Position numbers and translations under genes: made by a program | The notes under the pieces: model-generated | What the model saw: only the letters and a program-made list of their open reading frames with translations | The model's database searches: none | Told to the model about the DNA's origin: nothing | Origin: Hyphomicrobiales bacterium | GTDB lineage: Bacteria > Pseudomonadota > Alphaproteobacteria > Rhizobiales > Rhizobiaceae | Length of the DNA: 64,000 bases | NCBI GenBank assembly: GCA_002709005.1 | Contig: PAPH01000021.1 | Location: 1-64,000, forward strand | Direction of reading: 5' to 3' | Shown: positions 29,527-40,543 of the stretch, piece after piece | Numbering within the stretch: position 1 is the stretch's first letter | Layout: each line of letters starts with the position of its first letter

Positions 29527-29924
29527 ATGGCGAGCCACAGCCAGAGCAGAATGCAGACGAAAAAGCCGACGATGAAAAGCGGGCGGCGCAGACGCAGCTT
29601 GTTCGAGGTCACGTGGATCCAGGCGTGGGCGATGCGCGAGACGACGAAGAGCCAGGCCAGCAACAGCACCACGTAGTTGACCGCGGACGTCATCTGCAGC
29701 GAAAGGCAGACAACGAAGAACAGCACGGGCAGCTCGAACTGGTTGGAGAGGTTCCTGACGGCCGTCGCGCTGTATTCCGGTTCGACCGAAGGGACCTTGT
29801 ATTCGGCGGGCGTGACCTTGCCGAGACGAACCCCTTCGAGCCGTCGGCGCGACATCAGCACGTAAATGGCGAAGGTCAGGAAAGCCTGGACGATCATCGG
29901 CCAGAAAATCGCGGTCGTGGTCAT
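29502..29924 (-). CDS. MAPEG family membrane protein
   Basis: A 140-residue protein with four hydrophobic helices, belonging to the MAPEG fold (membrane-associated proteins in eicosanoid and glutathione metabolism). Family features are the N-terminal helix, a polar SNQFELPVLFFVVCLSLQM segment near residue 61 and VVSRIAHAWIHVTSNKLRLR near 95. Bacterial members are poorly understood, some being glutathione transferases. ATG 29924 is preceded by GAGGAG at seven bases, so the upstream in-frame codon is rejected. It lies 57 bp downstream of guaB on the same strand and overlaps the oxyR end. Confidence 0.88.
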   Translation of the reverse strand: MTTTAIFWPMIVQAFLTFAIYVLMSRRRLEGVRLGKVTPAEYKVPSVEPEYSATAVRNLSNQFELPVLFFVVCLSLQMTSAVNYVVLLLAWLFVVSRIAHAWIHVTSNKLRLRRPLFIVGFFVCILLWLWLAIHLSIGSV

Positions 29925-29981
29925 GGCATGCTCCTCATTGGCCAATGATCGTTTTGTCCTGTCGATCGAGCTTTTATCGGA

Positions 29982-31598
<1,617 letters not shown>

Positions 31599-31647
31599 TC
31601 AGAAGTTATCGAACCGGGGCTCGGCCGAGCTCGCGCATCCAGCGTCG

Positions 31648-31678
31648 AAAAAAGGCCCGACGACGAAGCACCGGGCCC
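31648..31678 (-). terminator. Terminator after metallo-hydrolase gene
   Basis: On the minus strand GGCCCG and CGGGCC pair around a 12-base loop and are followed by six T residues, 26 bp past the stop of the gene at 31704. Confidence 0.7.
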
Positions 31679-31703
31679 TTGTTCGAAAAGCGCTGAAGCA
31701 CGC

Positions 31704-32477
31704 CTAGCTATACCATTCGGCCAGCTTCACTTCGGTATCGCCCTCGACAAGCTTGGCGAATGCGGCCGGATCCTGCGTGCCGCCATCGCGGCCGCGGTAG
31801 TGATAGGGGTAGACGAATTTCGGTTTGAAGCCGGAAATCGCGTCGGCCGCCTGCTCGATATCCATGGTGAAAGGCAGATTCATGCTCAGGAAGGCGAGAT
31901 CGATATTCTCGAGCGCCTTCATTTCAGGCGTGTTCTCGGTATCGCCCGAGATGTAGACGCGGAAGCCGTCGAAGCCGAGGACGTAACCGTTGTCGCGGCC
32001 TTCCGGATGGAACTGCTTGCGCTCCTCGGTGATATTGTAGGCCGGGATCGCCTCGATGGAAACGCCTTCCCATTCCGACGAATCGCCGTTGGCCATGGAT
32101 TGCGCCTTTTCCTTGAGCGCGTCGGGCAGCATGTCGTGCACGGCGGGATTGGTGATCAGTTCGACATCGTCCCTCACCAGCGCCGTCAACGTATCGGCAT
32201 TGAAGTGATCGCCGTGCTCGTGGGTAACGAGAACCAGGCTCGGCGCCGGAAGATCCTCATAGAGCGAGGGATCGCCCACCGGGTCGGAATAGATCACTCC
32301 CACCGGCGTCTCCATGACGAACGAGGCATGCTCGACAGGGTGAACGGTAATCTCGCCGGCTCCCACCGAAAATGTGTCGGCGGACTGGGCGAAGGCGCGG
32401 GTGGCGTAGGGCAGGATCATGACGGCGCCTGCCGAGGCTGCCGCGGTATGGATGAAATGTCGTCGTGTGAGCGTCAT
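31704..32477 (-). CDS. Tat-exported metallo-beta-lactamase-fold hydrolase
   Basis: A 257-residue periplasmic protein. The N-terminus MTLTRRHFIHTAAASAGAVM is a twin-arginine signal, with cleavage near AFAQS. The mature part is a beta-lactamase-like hydrolase of the UlaG/YfiT group: THEHGDHFN near residue 85 supplies the metal ligands, then SGDTENTPEM near 170 and YPYHYRGRDGGTQDP near 225. ATG 32477 is fixed by AAGGAG upstream and by the signal peptide. Members act on diverse substrates, so none is assigned. It is a single gene. Confidence 0.9.
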   Translation of the reverse strand: MTLTRRHFIHTAAASAGAVMILPYATRAFAQSADTFSVGAGEITVHPVEHASFVMETPVGVIYSDPVGDPSLYEDLPAPSLVLVTHEHGDHFNADTLTALVRDDVELITNPAVHDMLPDALKEKAQSMANGDSSEWEGVSIEAIPAYNITEERKQFHPEGRDNGYVLGFDGFRVYISGDTENTPEMKALENIDLAFLSMNLPFTMDIEQAADAISGFKPKFVYPYHYRGRDGGTQDPAAFAKLVEGDTEVKLAEWYS

Positions 32478-32631
32478 TGAAATCTCCTTGGCTGAATTCC
32501 CTCCCCGGTGAGGCAGCAAATGGAGCGATCCATTCAAATGACAACACACATTCTCGTTATCCGTGCGCCGCGCGGCAAACAGCAGCTTTTGCGACGGTAA
32601 CGAAAACCGTGAAGCGAGACGCAAGGGCGGC

Positions 32632-33375
32632 TCAGCCGAGATCGGCAGCCTCTTCCCGCTCGACCTGTTTGCGCCCCTTGAACCCTTTGGCAAGCACGAA
32701 CATCTCGACCGATTCCGCGCGGCTTGCCGGCGGCTTGACGTGCACCACCGACTTGAAATTCTGCTTCAGGAAGGTCAGCAGATCGCGCTCGGCCCCGCCC
32801 TGGAACGTCTTGGCGAGGAAATGGCCGCCGGGCCTGAGCACATCGACGGCGAAGTGGGCGGCGACCTCGCAAAGATACATGGTGCGCAGATGGTCAGTCC
32901 GCGAATGGCCAGTGGTCGGCGCGGCCATGTCGGAGAGAACGACGTCCGGCGCGCCGCCAAGCGCTTCCATCAGTTTGTCCGGCGCGGCATCATCGAGAAA
33001 GTCCATCTGGATGAAGCGCACCCCGGGCAACGGATCCATCTCGAGAAAATCGATTGCCGCGACCTTGGGATCGGTGTCGGTGGAATCCGTCACGCGCGCC
33101 GAAATTTGCGACCAGCCGCCGGGTGCTGCGCCAAGGTCGATGATGCGTTTCGCGCCCTTGAGGATCTGATGCTTCTCGTCGATTTCCAGCAGCTTGTAGA
33201 CGGCACGCGAGCGATAGCCGTCGTGCTTGGAGCGCTGCACATAGGGATCGTTGAGATGCCGTTCGAGCCAGCGGCGAGAGGACGCCTTGAGCTTGCTCTT
33301 CTTCACCTTCTGGCCGAGCTTGCGGCCGCCGGGCGAGGAGCGCACGGGCGTCTTGGAGGTAGGCGGCTTCGCCAT
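32632..33375 (-). CDS. rlmE: 23S rRNA 2'-O-ribose U2552 methyltransferase (RlmE/FtsJ)
   Basis: A 247-residue methyltransferase that modifies U2552 of 23S rRNA. A basic N-terminal tail (residues 1-45) precedes the Rossmann domain with the SAM motif [14 protein letters not shown] near residue 79, the [16 protein letters not shown] segment near 138 and the KTFQGG lysine near 184, giving the K-D-K-E catalytic set. The start overlaps the stop of the upstream ppx-type gene (TGATG), so the two are translationally coupled, a common rhizobial arrangement. Confidence 0.95.
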   Translation of the reverse strand: MAKPPTSKTPVRSSPGGRKLGQKVKKSKLKASSRRWLERHLNDPYVQRSKHDGYRSRAVYKLLEIDEKHQILKGAKRIIDLGAAPGGWSQISARVTDSTDTDPKVAAIDFLEMDPLPGVRFIQMDFLDDAAPDKLMEALGGAPDVVLSDMAAPTTGHSRTDHLRTMYLCEVAAHFAVDVLRPGGHFLAKTFQGGAERDLLTFLKQNFKSVVHVKPPASRAESVEMFVLAKGFKGRKQVEREEAADLG

Positions 33376-35030
33376 CAGCGGGCTCCCTGTCCGGAATTCT
33401 GTGCCCGCACGCGGGCGCGATAGCGGCGGCCGGCGCGACGCCAGGCGCCGTCGCGCGCCATCATTTCGTTGAGCAGGCCCTCACGCAATCCGCGGTCCGC
33501 CACCCGCATCCGCTCGGAAGGCCAGCGCTTGCGGATCGCCTCCAGAATGGCGCAGCCGGCAAGAACGAGATCCGCCCGGTCGGCGCCGATGCAGGGGTTG
33601 GCGGCACGCTGGTCGAAATCCCACGACAGGAGCCGTTCGAGCGTTGCGTCGACATCAGTCTTGGTCAGCCACACCCCGTCCACCTTGCGCCGGTCATAGC
33701 GCGGCAGTTCGAGGTGCAGCCCGGCAAGGGTGGTGACCGTGCCGGAGGTGCCGAGGAGATGAAAGCGCGCATCCGCATCGCCGCCGAAGAAGGCGGGCAG
33801 GTCCGGCGGGATGAACCCGGTCAGAAGGGAATCAACCTCGCTGACCATCGCCTGGAAGGTTTCCCGGGTGACGGTGCTGCCGCCATAGCGTTCGGACAGC
33901 GTGACGACCCCCACCGGCAGCGAGGTCCATGCGCGGATGTGATCGGAAAGGCGGTTGGTGCGGTTGCTCGACAGATCGATGAGGGCGATCTCGGACGAGC
34001 CGCCGCCGATATCGAAAAGAACCAGCCCGTCGGTGCCGCGATCGATCAGCGAGGTGCAGCCCGCAACCGCCAGGCGCGCCTCGGTCTCACGGTCGACGAT
34101 TTCGAGGTCGAGCCCGGTTTCCCTGCGCACGCGGCCCAGGAACTCCTTGCCGTTGGTGGCCGAGCGGCACGCCTCGGTGGCGATCAGCCGCTTGAGACGA
34201 AGATTGCGCCCCGACATTTTCGATGCGCACACTTTCAGTGCCTCGATCGATCGTTCCATCGCCTCGTCCGACAGGCTGCCGGATGCCGCCAGCCCCTCGC
34301 CTAGACGAACGATGCGGGAAAAGGCGTCGACGACTCGAAACTGCCCCGGCCGGGTGGGCTGAGCGATGAGAAGCCGGCAATTATTGGTGCCGAGATCGAG
34401 GGCCGCATAGAGATCGTAGTCCTGCGCTCCCGAAGCCGCGTAGCCGCGCGGCGGAACCGGTGCCTCGGAACTTGCTGTCTGCGGACCATTCGGCGCCCCC
34501 TCGCCTCGTCCGTTCGGCTGGCCCGGCTGCCCGGCCTGCGGCTTGCGCGATGGCAGGGGATGGCCCTGCAGGGCGCGCGCCTTCGCTTCTCCGCCGCGTC
34601 CGCGCCGCCGCCGCTTTCTTGTCTTGGAGGATTTGCCCTTGGACGCGCCGTCTTGCGACTGGCTGTCTCGGCCGACGTCGCCTTCTGCCGTACGGTCGCC
34701 GCCCGCCCGCTGTTGGGCGTGAGCCTCTTGTTCACCGGCTGCGCCGTCCACCGAGGCGCCTGCCTCGTGCGCCTGCCTGGAATTGGAAGAGGACTTGCCG
34801 CGTCCGCGCCTTCTCCGCCGGCGCTTTTTGCCAGGTTTCCATGAATCGGGAGATTCGGAGGCACGGATAGCCGGAGCGGATTTTCCGCCCTTAGCATCGG
34901 AGTTGGCGGCGCTTTCGCGGCCACCTTGCCCTGCTCGCTCCGCCGCAGCCGGTCCGGCGCTTGACGGGGAACCCTTGCCGTTCCGCATCTCCACATGCTG
35001 CGGCCTCCGGCCGTCCGTGGAGTCGGTCAC
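33375..35030 (-). CDS. Ppx/GppA phosphatase-family protein with basic extension
   Basis: A 551-residue protein. The C-terminal ~345 residues form a Ppx/GppA actin-like ATPase/phosphatase domain: [13 protein letters not shown] near residue 212, [12 protein letters not shown] near 287, [17 protein letters not shown] near 340, and [12 protein letters not shown] near 429. Such enzymes hydrolyse polyphosphate or pppGpp. The first ~200 residues are disordered and unusually basic, with [10 protein letters not shown] near residue 72 and [13 protein letters not shown] near 138, resembling RNA-binding Arg-rich tails. The start is uncertain because the tail is low-complexity. It is co-transcribed with rlmE. 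Confidence 0.88.
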   Translation of the reverse strand: MTDSTDGRRPQHVEMRNGKGSPSSAGPAAAERAGQGGRESAANSDAKGGKSAPAIRASESPDSWKPGKKRRRRRRGRGKSSSNSRQAHEAGASVDGAAGEQEAHAQQRAGGDRTAEGDVGRDSQSQDGASKGKSSKTRKRRRRGRGGEAKARALQGHPLPSRKPQAGQPGQPNGRGEGAPNGPQTASSEAPVPPRGYAASGAQDYDLYAALDLGTNNCRLLIAQPTRPGQFRVVDAFSRIVRLGEGLAASGSLSDEAMERSIEALKVCASKMSGRNLRLKRLIATEACRSATNGKEFLGRVRRETGLDLEIVDRETEARLAVAGCTSLIDRGTDGLVLFDIGGGSSEIALIDLSSNRTNRLSDHIRAWTSLPVGVVTLSERYGGSTVTRETFQAMVSEVDSLLTGFIPPDLPAFFGGDADARFHLLGTSGTVTTLAGLHLELPRYDRRKVDGVWLTKTDVDATLERLLSWDFDQRAANPCIGADRADLVLAGCAILEAIRKRWPSERMRVADRGLREGLLNEMMARDGAWRRAGRRYRARVRAQNSGQGAR

Positions 35031-35174
35031 GATATACCCTGCTGCACAAAGGACGAAAGATCATCCCGCGCGCTGTTGTTTTACGTTGGGTTCAGAGTAT
35101 CAAATCGAGGCTGCTTGGCAAAATGTTTTTCCGCGAGCACGTGAATTCATGACCGAAGCGCGCCCTGCGCCGGT

Positions 35175-35339
35175 TTAGGACGCGTTCGTCTCGACCTCAG
35201 GCTCCAGTGCGAGGTCGAAATACAGTTCGGCCGCGCCCCAGACGATCACGGCTGCAGCCAGCGAGGCGGCGAGCACGATGAGTATCCTGCGGGAGTTTTC
35301 GCCCTGCTTGGCTTCCTTCTGAGGAACTTCCTCGGTCAT
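35175..35339 (-). CDS. Small single-span membrane protein, 54 residues
   Basis: An open frame of 54 residues starting MTEEVPQKEAKQGENSRR, then a single hydrophobic helix (ILIVLAASLAAAVIVWGAAE) and an acidic tail ending EVETNAS. The charged N-terminus plus one helix fits a small inner-membrane protein. The upstream GGGTAAAGAAG could serve as a weak binding site. It lies between ppx and the tRNA, on the same strand as ppx. Function is unknown; its reality rests on the clean membrane-protein pattern. Confidence 0.6.
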   Translation of the reverse strand: MTEEVPQKEAKQGENSRRILIVLAASLAAAVIVWGAAELYFDLALEPEVETNAS

Positions 35340-35387
35340 CTTCTTTACCCATTCCCTTTTCCGGAGTTCACATTCCGGCGTTGCACG

Positions 35388-35417
35388 GGGGTTGCCACCC
35401 GTTTCAAGGGCAACCCC
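35388..35417. other. Hairpin downstream of small gene region
   Basis: GGGGTTGCC and GGCAACCCC form a 9-bp stem with a 12-base loop in the 244-bp gap before the tRNA. There is no T tract. It could be a structured 5' region of the small gene or a weak terminator; I cannot tell. Confidence 0.3.
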
Positions 35418-35583
35418 GCGCCCCCCTGAAAGGTTCCCCGGCCATGGACAGATCGCAAACCGTCACAAACGTCCCATTCGATCGACAGACGGGGTTGATC
35501 ACCGCCGCAATTGTGATAAAACGCGCCCGGCTGAAGCGGGCGCACGCCCGCCCCAACGGATCCGGTCCAACCGGTTCAGGCAT

Positions 35584-35657
35584 TGGGGAATAGGTTAACG
35601 GTAGACCCACGGACTCTGACTCCGTTAGTCCTGGTTCGAATCCAGGTTCCCCAGCCA
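35584..35657 (+). tRNA. tRNA-Gln (anticodon CTG)
   Basis: A complete cloverleaf: acceptor TGGGGAA pairs with TTCCCCA, discriminator G, and CCA is encoded. The anticodon arm ACGGA-CTCTGAC-TCCGT gives anticodon CTG, reading CAG. The T arm CCTGG-TTCGAAT-CCAGG is perfect. The last 17 bases (35641-35657) are repeated at 49930, so an integrated element uses this gene as its attachment site and preserves it. Confidence 0.95.
35641..35657. repeat. Island attachment site, left copy
   Basis: TCCAGGTTCCCCAGCCA is the 3' end of the tRNA-Gln gene and is repeated exactly at 49930-49946 in the same orientation. This is the usual signature of a tyrosine-integrase element inserted in a tRNA gene. Confidence 0.85.
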
Positions 35658-35760
35658 TTTTCCTTCTAACTCATTGAAATCATTCAAGTGCGTCGCGCCA
35701 CCTCAGGCGGGATGAAGCGCTTTGCTACAAACCGCTGCTACAAAGAGCGAGCGAAGCGGC

Positions 35761-37468
35761 GTGGCAGCTCCTTCCAATATCGTCCGGCGCGGGCGCATAT
35801 TCCATTTCTGACGAGCCGTTCCGGCAGATTTGCGCGACAGGCTGAAACGACGCGAGTTCGTCCGCACTTTGGGAGCCTGCTCCCCGAGGACGGCGCCTGC
35901 GAGCGGACGAACTATATCGGCTCACCGAAAAACTTTTCGAGAGAGCCCGCGCAAATCCTATGCTTACCCACGATGAAATCACCCGCCTCGCACAGGAGTT
36001 CTACAACCATATTCTGGCAAGGGAGCACGCCGGCCGCGCTTCCGGCACATATCTGACAGAGGATGGGCGTGCCGCACGCACCAAATTCTGGGCCGACGTA
36101 GCCGAACAAACGCGTAAAACCCTTGGCGGCAATACGCTCGATACCGGGCTTTGGGCATCCCATGCCGCTGCCCAGATGGCCGGTTTGTCCTGGCCCTCGC
36201 TTGACGAGGAAGAACGCTATCAATGCAAGGAAGCGGTTCACCGCGCTGGCATCGATCTCGCGGAAGCACTGAAAGCCCGCTATGAAAGGCGACTTCGACT
36301 ATGAACCGAAAAGCAAGCTCCTCCGCCAGACCTTGACGGAGGCACGCCCGGTAACGTCTGCTCCCGTGCCGGTGCGGCAATCGGATGTGCAGTCGGAGCC
36401 GCTTTTTTCGACGGTCTATCCGATCTACATCGAAGGCCAGCTCCGGCGCAAAGAATGGAAACAGCAAACCGGTAATCAGGCCGATGCCACGTACCGGCTT
36501 TTCATCCAGATTTGCGGGGACAAGCCGGTAGGCCGGTATACGCGGGCGGATGCCGGACAATTCCGCGCAACGGCGGAGCGTTTGCCTTCCGACTACGGTA
36601 AGGCTTCCTCCTACAAAACCTTCACACCCGATGAAATCATCCGCGCCCATGAAAAGCTGCCTGATAGCCAGAAACAGCCTCTGTTGACGCAGAAGACCAT
36701 CAAGCGTCATTTCTCTGCTCTCTCCGCCGTGTGGAGTGAGGCCATCGCCAACGGCAAGGCAACGGAAACATCTTCTCCGGCTTCAAATTTGCTTCGGTGA
36801 AGCGGGCTGTCGATGAGCGGGACCAGTGGACCGATAAGGAACTCACGGTTCTGTTCGGCTCTCCCGTCTGGTCCGGGTGCTTGTCCACAGGCCGCCGCTC
36901 TCAGGCAGGGGCGCAGATCATCCGGGACGATAAATTCTGGATACCGCTCATCACACTGTTCAGCGGGATGAGGCTGGAGGAAATCTGCCAGCTTCGCACC
37001 GATGATATCCGGGAAGAAAATTGCATCTCCTTCTTCGACATCAACGACCGTCCGCCGCGCCAGTTGAAGAACAGGAACGCCATTCGGCGCGTCCCGATCC
37101 ACAGCGATCTCATCCGCATGGGCTTCCTCAGCTACATCAAGACGCTTGGAAAAGGCTCGCAGCCAGTGTTTCCGGCCTTGAAGCCGGGCGGAGCGGACGA
37201 CAAGCTCGGCCACGGATTTACCAAATGGTTCACCCACTACCGGAAGGCCATCGGCGTTTATCGCAAGAACCTCGATTTCCATTCCCTGCGCCATACCGCG
37301 ACGACGTTGATGCACCAGGCCGACGTTCCGACACTCGTCATCGATCATTTGACTGGTCACAGCACGCCAGGGGAAACAGCCCGGTACACCAAAGGTTCGA
37401 GCCTGCAACAGCTCGCGACCGCGATAGAGGCGATCAAGCCCGGCCTTTCCCTGGAGCATCTTCGTTAG
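35761..37468 (+). pseudogene. Tyrosine integrase, disrupted
   Basis: A site-specific integrase of the type with a DUF6538 N-terminus. Starting from GTG 35761 the frame reads APSNIVRRGRIFHF, then TGA at 35809 where the family has Arg, then RAVPADLRDRLKRREFVRTL. A shift near 35890 moves to a second frame (LYRLTEKLF to LKARYE), another near 36285 to a third (to about 36750), and a fourth segment from about 36760 holds the whole catalytic domain. That domain keeps its Arg (SGMRLEEI), HSLRHT, and the final TGHSTPGETARYTKG with the nucleophilic Tyr. One stop and three shifts make a pseudogene, unless the errors are in the assembly. Confidence 0.85.
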
Positions 37469-37483
37469 TTGCCGTTGAAAGCG

Positions 37484-37610
37484 CACCCGGAGCCCGAAAC
37501 GCTCCGGGTGTACGCCGAAAATCAACTGGCCGAACTGGTTGCGCCTCCCTTTATCGCGAAGGGGAGAAAGATCGATCCCATCGATCTCTTCCCTCTTCGA
37601 TCTCTTCCCT
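37484..37610. other. Hairpin and 14-bp repeats, candidate origin of island Rep
   Basis: CACCCGGAGC and GCTCCGGGTG form a perfect 10-bp stem with a 7-base loop at 37484-37510, without a T tract. About 70 bp further a 14-bp repeat TCGATCTCTTCCCT occurs at 37581 and 37597 in a pyrimidine-rich tract that also holds several GATC/ATCGAT motifs. A stem-loop plus iterons beside a Rep gene fits a rolling-circle origin; alternatively the stem ends the integrase transcript. Confidence 0.35.
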
Positions 37611-37681
37611 TTCCCTTCTGCCTTCCCTGATCTTCCGATCCAAAAACGAAACAAAGCAAAGCAAAATCAGGAAACCGATCC

Positions 37682-37990
37682 ATGCCATCCAAACGCCGTA
37701 CCGATCCCACCCAGGCCATGGCCGAAGCCGAAGCAGCCCTGAACCGCGCCGGGGTCAAATTCGTGCGGCACTCGCCATTTCATCTCAAGGCTCAGAGCTT
37801 CAATTTCTGGCCTTCGACCGGCAGGGTCGCTCGCGGCTCGACCGAGGGCGAAAAACTGGGCCTCGCCGTGTTTATCCGCCTGCTTCGCGAGGCCGGGCTT
37901 GCAAATGCCCATACCCTCAGTGTCGTCAACGATCCCGATGCCTTTATCGTGAAGTTGCCGCCGCAAGAGCCCAGCTTCGAGACTTACTAA
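37682..37990 (+). CDS. Hypothetical protein of the island
   Basis: A 102-residue soluble protein with a basic start (MPSKRRTDPTQAMAEAEAAL), a central FNFWPSTGRVARGSTEGEKLG and a C-terminal helix with VFIRLLREAGL. I do not recognise a family. ATG 37682 has AGGAAA seven bases upstream, which supports translation. It converges on the Rep gene, separated by about 130 bp, and follows the hairpin/repeat region. Confidence 0.6.
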   Translation: MPSKRRTDPTQAMAEAEAALNRAGVKFVRHSPFHLKAQSFNFWPSTGRVARGSTEGEKLGLAVFIRLLREAGLANAHTLSVVNDPDAFIVKLPPQEPSFETY

Positions 37991-38118
37991 GGCAAGCCAT
38001 GCCTGGGTGCGGGCAGAAAATCGCCAGGTTCCGCCCACACTCCAAGCACAGGTTTCCTCGTCACTTTTTCCCAATGGACCTCCAGAGTTTCCCACAATGG
38101 AAGTCCAAAGTTTTCAGG

Positions 38119-39183
38119 TCAGTACAATTTCCACCATTCCTGTTCGTTGATGAACCGTGCCTGCCAAGCCTGAACCTCAGACCCGGAATACAGTTCATCC
38201 AGGCGGCGCTGGTCAAATTTCGAGACGAACGTCCAGCCGACCTCCTCGCCCCATGTCTGGCGGGCCTTGGTGTCAAGATCGCGGGAAATCCCATAAATCT
38301 GCCTTGTCCGAATAGGCAGAATGTCGGGCCGCTCTCCGTGCCGCAACCACGGCTTCATGAATTCCACTGCATACCGCTTCCGGCCCTCTTGATCGAAGAC
38401 CCAGAAGTCTTCCGGCACCGTCTTAATCGTGTAGCGGAACTTGAGAGCCTGGTTGGCGTAGTGTTCCGGCCGTCCCCAACTGTTCGAGTATTTCACATTC
38501 ACCGTATTCGTGGATGCGGCCAATCCAGACTGCTGCTCCCACCAATCTGCCAGGAAGACACGAAATTCATCCCGCAAATCGACCGGAACCGTGCAGAGCA
38601 TGTGAAAATGCAAGCCGTGCGTATATCCGCTGCGCTCCAGTACGAAGAGATAACTATGGTTCGCTTCCTCGGTAATGTGGAACCGCGCCGAGCGCTTCGG
38701 GCGGGCCTTCAGCCAACTGGCCACGGCTTTGTTCATCACCGGGATCAATGCCGCAAATTCCGCATGGCTCGTCAGGCCCAGATATTTGGCCGTCACCGTG
38801 ATGAAGGTGTTGAAGCCCCAGCCGTCACGCAGCACCTTGAACGACATGGCGTTGTACAGCTTCCGGGCTTCATCCCGCAGTTCTCCGGAATGCGCGCGTC
38901 CATCGACGTGCTGCCGCACCTTCATCCGGCACGGCAGGATATCAGGCAACGGCGACCAGGTTTTCATTGGCGCTATCAGCTTTGCGGACACTGTCCCGAA
39001 CAGGTCCACATCCGCCCAACGGGCGCGAGGCGACGGTATGATGGGAAACTTCCAACAAGCGAAATGGGTATCTATGTCCGTTTCCGTGTCGATCTCGAAA
39101 ATCCCCGGCGCATCTTGGCGCGGGTATTTCCGAGAGATTTCCTCATCGTCAGGCAGGGCATTCATGCGATCATCAAATGTCAT
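38119..39183 (-). CDS. HUH-type replication initiator (Rep)
   Basis: A 354-residue protein with the three motifs of HUH single-strand endonucleases in correct order and spacing: FITVTA (residues 127-132, motif I), HGLHFHM (189-195, the His-hydrophobic-His metal site) and YTIK (251-254, the Tyr-xx-Lys nucleophile motif). Such proteins nick DNA to start rolling-circle replication of phages, plasmids and satellites. No helicase domain follows. ATG 39183 is chosen over the upstream codon because GGAGATG sits before it. The family could instead act as a relaxase-like transposase, but the layout beside a possible origin favours Rep. Confidence 0.7.
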   Translation of the reverse strand: MTFDDRMNALPDDEEISRKYPRQDAPGIFEIDTETDIDTHFACWKFPIIPSPRARWADVDLFGTVSAKLIAPMKTWSPLPDILPCRMKVRQHVDGRAHSGELRDEARKLYNAMSFKVLRDGWGFNTFITVTAKYLGLTSHAEFAALIPVMNKAVASWLKARPKRSARFHITEEANHSYLFVLERSGYTHGLHFHMLCTVPVDLRDEFRVFLADWWEQQSGLAASTNTVNVKYSNSWGRPEHYANQALKFRYTIKTVPEDFWVFDQEGRKRYAVEFMKPWLRHGERPDILPIRTRQIYGISRDLDTKARQTWGEEVGWTFVSKFDQRRLDELYSGSEVQAWQARFINEQEWWKLY

Positions 39184-39350
39184 TGGACATCTCCATATTG
39201 ATCGCGATCTCAATTGCAGGCAGCGTCTGCGTAGCAATGACCGCCTGCAATATAGTCATTTCGGCCTCCCTTTCGCACTTCAATGGGGAAGAAGGTGCGT
39301 TAGTTGCATGATAGCAACAGGCGACACTTCGGCCATAAATCGCATTTCGT

Positions 39351-40490
39351 ATGAATTTCCAGCGGCTTAATCTGAATCATCCTCGCTTCTCTGAAATCGA
39401 GGATTTTCGCCATATGCCGAACGCCGCTGCAAAGCCGACACCCTTCATCCCGGATAATTTCGCGGAAACCATCCCGCTGATCCCAGAGCCGATCCTGAGC
39501 CAGCACCGTTGCCTGGAACCCAACGACACCCGTTTCACCGCTGCCGCCCGCCTGCTGCAATCGCTCTGGCGGCAGGACCAGAACTTGCCGATTGGCCGCC
39601 ATCGCAGCCCCTCTGGTGAAACCCGCGAAATCGGCTCCCGGTTGTCCATGGCGGCCGGCCGCGCCGGAGCCAATTTCCTCAACCCCTCCATTGCCTCGCT
39701 GGTACGCCGTGAACTGATCTATAGGGAAATCGGGGCCTGCATCGACGCCGACAGACTGTTCCGCAACCTGCTTTCATCCATGCCGCTGGTTTTCAATCTT
39801 TTCGGGCTCCTCAAGCATGATCCCGAGCTTGCCACCCGCGTTATGCGTCTTGTCCTGCCGGGGTTTACCGGCAACGTCACCCAGGTTCTGTTCGAGCATT
39901 CACCGGGGCGAGGCCATCCGGCTTTCACCGCCGATTACAGCGCCTTCGACGCCTTCGTGCGCTATCGCACCGAGGACGGCAAAAAAGGCTTCATTGCCGT
40001 CGAGCAAAAATATACCGAAACGCTTCAGGAAACGACGCAGCCGACCAGGCCGCATCTCGACCGCCTTTCGGAACAATACGGCCTGTACAAAGACCCTCAT
40101 GCCGACAGCCTGCGCAATAACCCCTGCCAGCAGCTTTGGCGTGAGCACCTGCTTGCCGCCAGCATGACCCAGCGCGGCATCTATGATGAAGGCACTTTCG
40201 TCGTCATCGCGCCTCGCCTCAACTGGTACGCTCAGAACCGCATCGCCGCCTATGCTCGGCATCTGAAAAAACCGGAAGCCCGTCAGCCGGCTTTCACCGG
40301 TATCTTCCTCGAACGCTTCATCGAAGCCATCGGGACGGCTGGAGAGCCCGATTTCGCCCAGCGGCTACACCAACGCTATTGCGATTTCGCCAGAATCGAC
40401 CGGATCATTGATGCTTATCTGGAAATCGAGGATCAGGCCGGTATCGAAGTATTTCCAATTCGGCACTTCGAAAGCCTTCAGCAGAAATAA
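39351..40490 (+). CDS. PGN_0703-like PD-(D/E)XK nuclease
   Basis: A 379-residue protein. After ~180 residues with little recognisable structure comes FTADYSAFDAFVRYR and, a few residues later, GFIAVEQKY, giving Asp200 and Glu218-x-Lys220 of a PD-(D/E)XK core. The sequence around it matches what is known as the PGN_0703 family of putative restriction endonucleases (typically ..AFD.., then GFIGIEVKY). It sits directly upstream of the methyltransferase operon with 140 bp between. It could be a standalone nuclease or part of the island's defence. Start ATG 39351 or the internal 39414. Confidence 0.65.
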   Translation: MNFQRLNLNHPRFSEIEDFRHMPNAAAKPTPFIPDNFAETIPLIPEPILSQHRCLEPNDTRFTAAARLLQSLWRQDQNLPIGRHRSPSGETREIGSRLSMAAGRAGANFLNPSIASLVRRELIYREIGACIDADRLFRNLLSSMPLVFNLFGLLKHDPELATRVMRLVLPGFTGNVTQVLFEHSPGRGHPAFTADYSAFDAFVRYRTEDGKKGFIAVEQKYTETLQETTQPTRPHLDRLSEQYGLYKDPHADSLRNNPCQQLWREHLLAASMTQRGIYDEGTFVVIAPRLNWYAQNRIAAYARHLKKPEARQPAFTGIFLERFIEAIGTAGEPDFAQRLHQRYCDFARIDRIIDAYLEIEDQAGIEVFPIRHFESLQQK

Positions 40491-40516
40491 GAACCATTTC
40501 AAGCGAGGGAAGACTG

Positions 40517-40543
40517 TTGACAAAAAGAAAATTATCCTATGTT
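40517..40543 (+). promoter_or_regulatory. Possible promoter of dcm-mcrBC-vsr operon
   Basis: TTGACA at 40517 is followed after 15 bases by TATGTT in an AT-rich stretch unlike the flanks. The spacer is shorter than the 16-18 usual for housekeeping promoters, so this is tentative. The region just downstream could hold an operator for the XRE protein encoded at 45169. Confidence 0.35.
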
